From CBDBON01 sp965208395 (GTDB lineage Bacteria; Chloroflexota; Dehalococcoidia; Lucifugimonadales; CBDBON01), in NCBI GenBank assembly GCA_965208395.1, contig CBDBON010000003.1, positions 1,302,001 to 1,366,000 on the forward strand: 64,000 nt of DNA, in the 5' to 3' direction. This document shows positions 35,238 to 42,002 of this stretch, one piece after another; within the stretch, counting starts at the first letter, position 1, and the number at the start of each line of letters is the position of its first letter. A program made the translations under genes and the position numbers. The notes beneath the pieces were generated by a model, which ran no database searches, had not been told where the DNA came from, and was given only the letters and a program-made list of their open reading frames with translations.

Positions 35238-36485
35238 ATGCCGAAGAGAGTCAGCCACGTGGTGAAGAGACCCGGAAGACTGCATGGACGCCCCGACGTG
35301 GACATCCCAGTCGCGGAGGACCTCGTCACCGAGCCGGGAATCCCTCAGCGCGAAATCGACATCTCCTTCTACAGCCGCGTCGATCCGCTCGAGTCCCAGA
35401 ACGTCGAAAAGGCCGCCGACAGGGAATGGGTCTGGACGGTCTATACCGACGAGGTGAGGGAGTACCGCGAGCAGCACGACCGGAACAACAAGCCGCTCGT
35501 CGACGCGGCCGCGGTGACGGGGGACATCGAGCCGACTGCTCCTCCCGCGGGCAGAGATCTCACCGACGAGATCCGCACCAGGGCGCGGGGGCTCGGCTTC
35601 GGTGAGGTCGGCTTCACGCGGTACGACCGCCACTACACCTACGTGAGCAAGAAGCGCTGGGCAAAATTCGACCATGCGATATGCCTGGCCTTGGAGCAGG
35701 ACTACGCTCAGACCCAGACGATTCCGAGCCTTGAGGCGGAGTACGCCCACTTCGGCACCTACGAGATCGAGGGTGCCCTCGCGCTGAAGCTGGGCGACTA
35801 CATCCGCTCCCTCGGCTACTACGCCCAAGTGCACAGCCCGAACGACAATAGCGCCGCCTACATCCCGATGTTCGTCGCGGCGGGACTCGGCCAGCTCGGT
35901 GCGAACGGCCAACTCCTGTCTCCCCACTTCGGGTCCAGGGCGAGGCTGATGATCATCACGACCGACGCGCCCGTGACTTACGACGAGCCGGTGGACTACG
36001 GGGTCCACAAGTTCTGCCAGCAGTGCCAGGTCTGCGTCAACCGCTGCCCCGGCAGGGCGCTGGTCAAGGAGAAGGTCTGGTACAGGGGCGTAGAAAAGAA
36101 CAAGTTGATCTACGACCGTTGCCGCCCCGTCATGGCGCGTTACGAAGGCTGTGCCGTCTGTATGAAGGTGTGCCCGATCCAGCGCTACGGCATGAAGCCG
36201 GTGATGGAGCACTACGTTGAGACGGGGGAGGTGCTCGGCAAGGGTACCGACAACCTGGAAGGCTACGAGATCCGTGACAAGGGCTACTTTGGGCCCGGTC
36301 AGCTGCCCCACTTCGACCGGCAGTTCTTCGACTTCCCGCACGGGAGGCGGGAGGACTGGCTCTTCACGCAGTTCAAGGAGAGGCTCAACAGAGAGGGCGT
36401 CCCGGACGAGTCGGAGCTTGTCGAGTTCGCCTCCAACGTTAAGAGGGTCCTGGACGAGGGCACGACGACGATCGGCGACGAGTAG
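35238..36485 (+). CDS. Reductive-dehalogenase-like iron-sulfur protein, no Tat signal
   Basis: A 415-residue protein with the fold order of reductive dehalogenases and QueG: a central nitroreductase-like cobalamin region (EIEGALALKLGDYIRSLGYY, then PMFVAAGLGQLGANGQLLSP) and a C-terminal two-cluster domain, CQQCQVCVNRCP near residue 262 and CAVCMKVCPIQRYG near 307. A Tat signal and an RdhB membrane anchor are lacking, so it is cytoplasmic. Such anchorless homologues occur in marine Chloroflexota and Proteobacteria. Dehalogenation or another cobalamin-dependent reduction is possible; the activity is not established. The ATG follows GGGGAGG. A 63-residue gene follows 13 bp later. Confidence 0.85.
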   Translation: MPKRVSHVVKRPGRLHGRPDVDIPVAEDLVTEPGIPQREIDISFYSRVDPLESQNVEKAADREWVWTVYTDEVREYREQHDRNNKPLVDAAAVTGDIEPTAPPAGRDLTDEIRTRARGLGFGEVGFTRYDRHYTYVSKKRWAKFDHAICLALEQDYAQTQTIPSLEAEYAHFGTYEIEGALALKLGDYIRSLGYYAQVHSPNDNSAAYIPMFVAAGLGQLGANGQLLSPHFGSRARLMIITTDAPVTYDEPVDYGVHKFCQQCQVCVNRCPGRALVKEKVWYRGVEKNKLIYDRCRPVMARYEGCAVCMKVCPIQRYGMKPVMEHYVETGEVLGKGTDNLEGYEIRDKGYFGPGQLPHFDRQFFDFPHGRREDWLFTQFKERLNREGVPDESELVEFASNVKRVLDEGTTTIGDE

Positions 36486-36498
36486 CTCATACCGGCGC

Positions 36499-36690
36499 AT
36501 GTTCAAGAAGCCGGACATAGACGCGCTGTTCGACGAGTTGAAGGCGAAGTTCGGCGGCTGTCCCGATTACGAAGAGCTGCTCCGGGACGCGCATCTCGGA
36601 ATCGCCTATGCCGACGTAGACCGCTCCCCCGGCGACGAGATTGACGCGAGGGTTGCCGCCCTAATCGAAAAGCACCGTCCGCGGGGGTAG
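36499..36690 (+). CDS. Small hypothetical protein downstream of the dehalogenase-like gene
   Basis: A 63-residue, mostly helical, acidic protein starting MFKKPDIDALFDELKAKFGG, with one Cys and a repeated A-D/E pattern. It is 13 bp after the dehalogenase-like stop, so it is probably co-expressed. It is not an RdhB anchor (no membrane segment). No family was recognised. There is no strong ribosome binding site; translation may be coupled. Confidence 0.6.
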   Translation: MFKKPDIDALFDELKAKFGGCPDYEELLRDAHLGIAYADVDRSPGDEIDARVAALIEKHRPRG

Positions 36691-37194
36691 CTGACCCGCG
36701 GACCTTCATAAAGCCCACACTCTCTCTCGGATCGGTGAGTTCTCGTACACGCTCCGGGAAGCTGACACAGCCCCACCAACGTGCACGGTAGGCAGAACCA
36801 TCTTCGAAATGTGGTTGGGCGGACTGTAAGCTCCCAATCTGCCACTCTCGCAGTGAGTTCGAGCTTCCTTGGGTCCACCAACTTGATAAAGTCAAGAACC
36901 TTCACATTTAGATTTGGTTTTGGATCTATATAAAGGTCCGTATCCTGCTCGCCCTTCGGGCAAAGTCCACGGCGAGGGGGAATGTCGGGCTCCTACGGCA
37001 CGTCTGAAACCGACTCTCCGCTCTCTTATGACCGACCAAGTTAGTCCTATCTCTATTATGCCAAAGTATCCGGTTGGTGGACGGGGAGAGTGTTAGTCAC
37101 GGTATCCGACGGAGTAAAATGGGTTAGTGATTAGTCCAAAGTCAGACCTTCCGCGGCTGACTGAATGCAACTGCACTAGTTCCCCAACAATCGC
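36691..37194. other. 504-bp low-GC intergenic stretch
   Basis: Less GC-rich than the chromosome around it. A minus-strand frame (36905 downward) reads MKVLDFIKLVDPRKLELTAR and then seems to continue in another frame (WWGCVSFPERVRELTD), as a decayed gene might; this is weak. No clear RNA or promoter was recognised. It marks the left flank of the MacB-type ABC pair. Confidence 0.35.
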
Positions 37195-38391
37195 ATGAGC
37201 AACTATCCCATGAATCTGCTGCGCAGCCTTACGAGGCGGAAGTTGCGTACCGCGTTGACCGTCATCGGCATTGCAGTTGGGATATGGGCCCTGGTCGTGA
37301 TGGCGGCGTTAGCGACCAAGCTCAGCGCCATTGTGGAGAGTTCGTCCACCTACTTTCGGGACAAGGTCGTGGTGACGGACGCAGCCGGCACTCCCTTCTC
37401 CACGGTGCTGGCATTGACACCTTTGACCATCGACGTCGTCCAACAGATTGAACAAGTGCCGGGCGTAGCCGTCGCGGTACCCCGAGTAATGCTGCCCATG
37501 AACCCGGACGACCCGGGCAACGCTTTTCAACTGCCAGCCTACATCGTGGGATACACGGAAGGGGCGGACCGGGGCTATGAGACTTCTCCAATGAGGGTCG
37601 CGAAGGGACGAGCCACAGGGCCAGGAGATGAAGGGCAGCAAGTGGTGTTCCTCGGTTCGGATTTGGCTCGGGAATTCGACAAGGCGCCAGGCGACACCTT
37701 TGAGATCCGCGGGATCGACTTCTCGGTCGTCGGTGTCGGAGAACCTAGGCTGATGACCTTCGACACATCTGTCGTCATCCCTTTAACGGAAGCCCAGGCG
37801 ATGCTATACCATGAGGCCCCCATAGTAGTCGGGAAAGAACTGGATCCGGGCCAATTGACGTCTATGGTGATTGTCTATCCGGACAATGGGGTGGATACAG
37901 GCCTTCTGGCGCAGAGGATCGAAAAGAACATTCCGAAGGTGCGGGCTGGCACCAGCACCGACTTCGACAACCAGTATGGATCTACCCTGGCGATCTTTAA
38001 CATGATCATCCTCAGCGTGGCGCTGATCAGCGTGGTAGTAGGCGGACTTTCCGTCATTAACACGATGACGATCAGCGTGGCGGAAAGAACACGCGAAATT
38101 GGCATCAAGCGAGCCATCGGAGCATCGCGAACCCGGATCATGCGAGAACTGCTATCCGAAGCGGCCGTAATCGGCCTGATCGGCGGTCTCTTCGGACTGG
38201 CGTTGGGGGCCGCATTCATATACGGAGCCAATCAGGTCGGTGAAACATCGGGGACCGTTCTGTTCCTGCTAACTCCCGATATCGCCGTCTTAGCGGTGGC
38301 CTTCTCGACGGCGCTTGGAACTGTCGCCGGTGCGTTGCCGGCGTGGAACGCCTCAGGACTGGATCCCATCGAGGCGCTGAGATATGAGTAG
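37195..38391 (+). CDS. MacB/FtsX-type ABC transporter permease
   Basis: A 398-residue permease with the MacB topology: an N-terminal membrane segment after LLRSLTRRKLRTALTVIGIAVGIW, a large extracytoplasmic domain (about residues 45-255), and three C-terminal segments, with ISVAERTREIGIKRAIGASR linking TM2 and the last part. These systems extrude or extract substrates such as lipoproteins, lipids or peptides by mechanotransmission. Codon use is more even than in its neighbours (frequent CAA, GAA, CTA). The ATPase gene follows 9 bp later. Start ATG at 37195; upstream DNA is low-GC. Confidence 0.9.
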   Translation: MSNYPMNLLRSLTRRKLRTALTVIGIAVGIWALVVMAALATKLSAIVESSSTYFRDKVVVTDAAGTPFSTVLALTPLTIDVVQQIEQVPGVAVAVPRVMLPMNPDDPGNAFQLPAYIVGYTEGADRGYETSPMRVAKGRATGPGDEGQQVVFLGSDLAREFDKAPGDTFEIRGIDFSVVGVGEPRLMTFDTSVVIPLTEAQAMLYHEAPIVVGKELDPGQLTSMVIVYPDNGVDTGLLAQRIEKNIPKVRAGTSTDFDNQYGSTLAIFNMIILSVALISVVVGGLSVINTMTISVAERTREIGIKRAIGASRTRIMRELLSEAAVIGLIGGLFGLALGAAFIYGANQVGETSGTVLFLLTPDIAVLAVAFSTALGTVAGALPAWNASGLDPIEALRYE

Positions 38392-38400
38392 GGATGAGGC

Positions 38401-39090
38401 ATGGCCTTTTTGAAAGCCCGCAATCTCCGTAAGACCTACCGCCTCGGTCGGCACAATGTGGTGCAAGCTCTGCGCGGAGTGGACGTGACGGTGGAAGTCG
38501 GCGAAATGGTGGCGATCGTTGGGCCGTCAGGATCGGGTAAAAGCACCCTAATGCACATTCTCGGTCTGCTGCACTCTCCAGACAGAGGCTACGACCCTCC
38601 ACCGAGCCTGGAGTTCGACGGCACGGACGTAACGGAGTTGCGCGATGGAGAGCGCACCAGGATGCGGGCGGAGCGGATTGGCTTCGTATTCCAATCGTTC
38701 AATCTCGTTCCGACGCTAACGGCTGTTGAAAACGTGGCGCTTCCGGCCGAGTACGCTGGCCAGCGGCGAAAGACGGCGCTGGCTACTGCTGCAGAGGCCT
38801 TGGCTATGGTGGGAATGGGGGACCGATTGAGCCACGGTCCCATGGAACTGTCGGGTGGGCAGCAGCAGCGAGTGGCCATCGCCCGGGCCTTGGTCACAGA
38901 GCCAGCGCTACTATTGGCAGACGAGCCTACAGGAAACCTGGACTCGGAGAACACCGGCGAATTGCTTGAACTGCTACACCAGTGCAACGCGGAAAGGCGG
39001 CAGACTATGGTTCTAGTGACCCATGATCCCCGAGTAAGCGAAGCCTGCAGCCGTGTGCTAACAATGCAGGACGGGATGATTCGAGAATGA
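38401..39090 (+). CDS. LolD/MacB-type ABC transporter ATP-binding protein
   Basis: A 229-residue ATPase with Walker A GPSGSGKST near residue 41, an in-family insertion (SPDRGYDPPPSLEFDG), signature ELSGGQQQRVAIARAL near 143 and Walker B LLLADEPTGNLDSEN near 165, followed by the H-loop VTHD. It pairs with the permease 9 bp upstream. Composition matches that permease and not the flanking genes. Confidence 0.94.
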   Translation: MAFLKARNLRKTYRLGRHNVVQALRGVDVTVEVGEMVAIVGPSGSGKSTLMHILGLLHSPDRGYDPPPSLEFDGTDVTELRDGERTRMRAERIGFVFQSFNLVPTLTAVENVALPAEYAGQRRKTALATAAEALAMVGMGDRLSHGPMELSGGQQQRVAIARALVTEPALLLADEPTGNLDSENTGELLELLHQCNAERRQTMVLVTHDPRVSEACSRVLTMQDGMIRE

Positions 39091-39229
39091 TAAGTTACCA
39101 TCGTGAGGCGGGGGGTCTAGAGTGTAGGCCTCGTAGATCGCTGCTAAACAGAGTTGCGAGCCCCTGCACCACGAGTTGAATCGAGCCCATCCGACGCGTC
39201 TGAACGAAGCCGATCAAACTCCACCAGAA

Positions 39230-39258
39230 TGGACTCGAACCGTGGGGTAGGGTACAAT
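39230..39258 (+). promoter_or_regulatory. Candidate promoter of the selenoprotein pair
   Basis: TGGACT (39230-39235) and TACAAT (39253-39258) separated by 17 bp, about 95 bp before the glutaredoxin-like start. It lies in the 263-bp gap 39091-39353, which has no other recognisable feature. Confidence 0.45.
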
Positions 39259-39353
39259 TCTCATAGGCCTGCTCTGGAGATTCCTGTCCCGTTGCCACTG
39301 TTTCGTAGCTGAATGTGGTTCCCCTATCTCCACCAGTGGGCACGGGGGATCGA

Positions 39354-39581
39354 ATGGCTGCAAAGGTACTCTTCTACTCGCATCCGGAGTGCACCTACTC
39401 GGGGGCTCTCAAGGAGGAGCTCGACGAGACGGGCGTCTTATATGAGGAGATCAACCTCGCCCTGCATCCGGAGCAGTGGGAGGCCCTTGAGGAGCTGACG
39501 GGCGGTGAGAGGATCACGCCCGTGCTCGTCGAAGGAGACTCCGTAACAGTCGGATACCACGGAGTGGGCTGAAGCTTCTAG
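39354..39581 (+). CDS. Glutaredoxin-like selenoprotein of UXX-star type (in-frame UGA near C-terminus)
   Basis: A 75-residue thioredoxin-fold protein, MAAKVLFYSHPECTYSGALK at the start, with the redox motif C-T-Y-S at residues 13-16. Conventional calling stops at the TGA at 39570-39572; reading it as Sec gives the C-terminus G-V-G-U-S-F and then TAG at 39579-39581. An ending of U-x-x-stop is the mark of the UXX-star (seleno)protein families, whose Cys relatives end in C-x-x. The conserved TPVLVEG and VGYHGVG of the fold are present. A strong SECIS-like hairpin follows. The ATG at 39354 comes after GGGGGAT; the longer frame to 39315 is not needed. It precedes a second selenoprotein by 85 bp. 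Confidence 0.83.
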
Positions 39582-39585
39582 CCCA

Positions 39586-39602
39586 CGGGGCCGTCGGCCC
39601 CG
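39586..39602 (+). promoter_or_regulatory. Candidate SECIS element of the UXX-star gene
   Basis: CGGGGCC (39586-39592) and GGCCCCG (39596-39602) form a perfect 7-bp stem with a GTC loop starting 21 nt after the UGA. G-first loop and distance fit the bacterial SECIS rule. Being past the stop codon, it would lie in the 3' untranslated part. Confidence 0.6.
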
Positions 39603-39666
39603 CACTTCCCCCCGACGGGTTGACCCTACCGGATACCCCAACCGCCCTCCAGAGGAGAGTTGAGCA

Positions 39667-40377
39667 TTGACGGAAACAGCCTTGAGACCGATTGTGGCAG
39701 GGGACCCGGCCCCGGACTTCGAGCTTCCCTCTCTGACAGGCGGCTCGGTGAAGCTCTCCGACTACCGGGGCAGGAAGGTCGTCCTGTTCATGTGGGCGTC
39801 CTGGTGAGGATGCAGGGAGCAGCTGCCAGGCTGGCAGCGGTTTAGCGAAGAGAACCAGGGACACGTCGAGGTTCTCTCGGTCGCCATCGACGCTCAGGCC
39901 GACAGGCCGCGTCCCTACGTCGAGAGGGCCGGCGCTACCTTCACCACTCTCGTCGATCAGGAGAACATCCTGAGCGACCTCTACGGATTCAAGGCCATCC
40001 CGAACGGATTTCTCATCGACGAGCAGGGCATCGTTCGCTTTAGCCAGCTCGGTGGCTTCGACATTCGGCTGCCTGAGACGGCCGGGATCGTCAAACATTG
40101 GGTGTCGGGACCAGGCCCGGCGGCGCCCGCGGCGGAGTCCGCGGACAGCCTGGGCGCCGAGCACTCCGAGGCCAACGCCATCTTCCGCGAGGGACTGGAT
40201 ATGTACAGAGCCGGCAGGACCGGTGAGGCGCTGGCTCGCTGGCGTCAAGGACTCGAGCTGGACCCGGGCAACTACCTCATCCGCAAGCAGATCTGGGCGG
40301 TAGAAAATCCGGAGAGATTCTACGAAGGCGACGTCGACTACGACTGGCAGCAAGAGCAGATCGCCGGGGGCCTGTAG
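39667..40377 (+). CDS. TlpA/thioredoxin-like selenoprotein with U-G-C active site (in-frame UGA)
   Basis: A 236-residue protein only if TGA at 39805-39807 (codon 47) is read as Sec. The N-terminal block AGDPAPDFELPSLTGGSVKL and VVLFMWASW are followed by UGA, then G-C-REQLPGWQRF in frame. Cys relatives have W-C-G-P-C; here it is W-U-G-C, one residue shorter. Later blocks (LVDQENILSDLYGFKAIPNG, FLIDEQGIVRF) complete the redoxin fold to about residue 140. A linker rich in Ala/Pro and a C-terminal TPR-like tail (about 155-236) follow. The start is TTG at 39667 after GAGGAG, because an in-frame TGA lies just upstream at 39661. No signal peptide is seen. Confidence 0.87.
39822..39838 (+). promoter_or_regulatory. 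Candidate SECIS element of the U-G-C thioredoxin gene
   Basis: GCTGCCA (39822-39828) and TGGCAGC (39832-39838) form a perfect 7-bp stem with a GGC loop starting 22 nt after the UGA, almost the same geometry as in the neighbouring gene. Confidence 0.65.
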
Positions 40378-40388
40378 GCCGGGCTAGC

Positions 40389-41369
40389 TCAGCCCAGCGC
40401 CTCCGGATTGACGACGTTCTGGGGATGTCCTTCCAGGAAGGCGATCACGTTGTCGACCGCTCCCTGATTCAGCAACTCCATCCCCTCAGGCGTCTGGTCG
40501 GCCATGTGCGGCGTCAGCACCACCTGCTCGCACGACAGTATCGGGTCGTCTGAGGGCAGCGGCTCCACGTCGTAGACGTCCAGGGCCGCTCCTCCGACGT
40601 GGCCGGAGTGCAGCGCCCGCACCAGGGCGTCCTTCTCCACGAGCGCACCCCTGCCTCCGTTCACCAGGAGCACCCCGGGCTTCATGAGCCCGATCTCCCG
40701 CTCGCCGATCATCCCCCGGGTCTCGTCGGTCAACGCAACGTTGAGGCTCACCACGTCCGCTGAGGCCAGAAGCTCATCGAGCTCGACGTAGCGGATTCCC
40801 AGCCGCTCGGCCCGGTCGTCCGACGGATGGAAGGTCCACGCCACCACCTCCATCCCCAGCGCGTTGGCGAGTCGCGCCAGCTCGGAGCCTATGTTGCCCG
40901 TCCCGACGACGCCTAGCCTCTTTCCCTGCAGGTAGACGTTCTCCATGCGCGCCCAACGGCCGGACTTCAACTCGATCGTCTGGTATGCGGCCCTCTTCGC
41001 GGCCGCGAACATCAGGCCGAAGATGTGCTCGGCCACCACACCGGCCGTGCGTCCGGGCTGGTTGCTCACGACCACTCCCATCTCCGACGCCACCGCCAGA
41101 TCGATGTTGTCGGTCCCGATGGAGCATACCGATATGAGGCGCAGCTTGGGCAGCGAGCGCAGCACCTCCGCGCGCCACGTGACTGCTCCCCGCGTGTTGA
41201 TGATCACCTCTGCGTCCCTGGCCCGCTCTATCTTCTCTTCATCGGTTGGACGGTCCGTATATACGATCACCTCTCCGAACGGCGCAAGCCGGTCGAGATG
41301 GGGAGAGCCCTGGATCTGTATTGGCTCGTCGCCCGGGACTACTATAGTCAATCGTCCTTCGAAGCTCAT
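40389..41369 (-). CDS. D-2-hydroxyacid dehydrogenase family protein
   Basis: A 326-residue NAD-dependent dehydrogenase of the SerA/glyoxylate reductase family. The Rossmann motif GVVGTGNIGSELARLA is near residue 145, the catalytic arginine lies in LVNGGRGALVEKDALVRAL, the glutamate in ALDVYDVEPLPSDDP and the histidine in VVLTPHMADQTPEG. There is no ACT domain, so it is not full-length PGDH. The substrate (glyoxylate, hydroxypyruvate, phosphoglycerate) cannot be fixed. The start follows GGAGAACGGA. Its stop faces that of the selenoprotein with 11 bp between them. Confidence 0.9.
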   Translation of the reverse strand: MSFEGRLTIVVPGDEPIQIQGSPHLDRLAPFGEVIVYTDRPTDEEKIERARDAEVIINTRGAVTWRAEVLRSLPKLRLISVCSIGTDNIDLAVASEMGVVVSNQPGRTAGVVAEHIFGLMFAAAKRAAYQTIELKSGRWARMENVYLQGKRLGVVGTGNIGSELARLANALGMEVVAWTFHPSDDRAERLGIRYVELDELLASADVVSLNVALTDETRGMIGEREIGLMKPGVLLVNGGRGALVEKDALVRALHSGHVGGAALDVYDVEPLPSDDPILSCEQVVLTPHMADQTPEGMELLNQGAVDNVIAFLEGHPQNVVNPEALG

Positions 41370-41523
41370 TCCGTTCTCCGCCTCTGCTCCATTTCGGAAG
41401 TCTCCGGTCGGCAGACTATCGCCGCGCCCGCCGGAAAGTCAAGACGGCAGATCTCCGGGCAGCACTCAGTTGAGATCGACGCATTATCGATCTCTGGCAA
41501 CTGTTCAGAATTGAGGCGCCGGC

Positions 41524-41555
41524 CCGTTCGTGGTGAGCCCGTCGAACCACAACGG
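41524..41555. repeat. Palindromic repeat CCGTTCGTGGT...ACCACAACGG
   Basis: Outer arms CCGTT/AACGG and inner GTGGT/ACCAC form an imperfect stem around GAGCCCGTCGA. The GTGAGCCYGTCGAACCAC core is a common REP-type sequence in GC-rich genomes. One of three small dispersed repeats in the 633-bp gap 41370-42002. Confidence 0.55.
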
Positions 41556-41693
41556 ACGCCGACTGGGGACAGGCTCAGAGCCCGCTCGTACCCGATATGG
41601 GGACGAACGGACTTGCATCCGGCCAATCTGGTGGACGGAGAGGAGGCTCCTGCTTCTTCCCTCGGCTCCGCGGAGAACTCTAGACAACCCGTC

Positions 41694-41713
41694 ATACCGG
41701 CGAAAGCCGGTAT
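41694..41713. repeat. REP hairpin ATACCGGC-GAAA-GCCGGTAT
   Basis: Perfect 8-bp arms with a GAAA tetraloop, followed by CCAGAATCC. The CGTCATACCGGCGAAAGCCG core is a widespread short repeat in many bacteria. A degraded copy of the 976-1009 type (CTCCGCTGGGAAG, then GATGGGG) follows at about 41783-41824. Confidence 0.6.
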
Positions 41714-41938
41714 CCAGAATCCGAAATCTCCGACTGTGGAGGCCTACTCGCCGATGCAATGTTCTCGCTGTTGAGGAGTTACCCAAAGGTCTCCGGCTCC
41801 GCTGGGAAGACCGAGATGGGGGAAGCCCTCTGAGCAGCCACGACCCTCTGAGCATATCCCACCGTCAGCTCTCCGAAAGCCGCCAGTCGTGACACCATCT
41901 CCAGTTGGGTGACCAAAATTAGGAGGTCATGCGAGGGA

Positions 41939-41968
41939 TTGACATACAGAACACTCGTTCTGTATTAT
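41939..41968 (+). promoter_or_regulatory. SOS promoter of imuB-dnaE2
   Basis: Perfect TTGACA (41939-41944) and TATTAT (41963-41968) with an 18-bp spacer that is almost wholly occupied by the LexA-type palindrome. It begins about 60 bp before the imuB start. Confidence 0.8.
41945..41964. promoter_or_regulatory. LexA-type SOS box
   Basis: TACAGAACACTCGTTCTGTA is a perfect palindrome with 8-bp arms around ACTC. The GAAC-N4-GTTC core matches the Gram-positive/Chloroflexi-like LexA recognition pattern. It sits between -35 and -10, so repressor binding would block RNA polymerase. Confidence 0.8.
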
Positions 41969-42002
41969 CTCTCGCCCAGCCACTTGCGAATGAGGTTGAT
42001 GC

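Noticed and set aside
36606..36905. 99-residue minus-strand ORF as a real gene
   Set aside because: No ribosome binding site, and the protein-like part seems to change frame; mentioned only as a possible relic.
39660..39845. 61-residue frame starting with TTG at 39660
   Set aside because: Out of frame with the redoxin homology; it only appears because the true gene is broken by its UGA.
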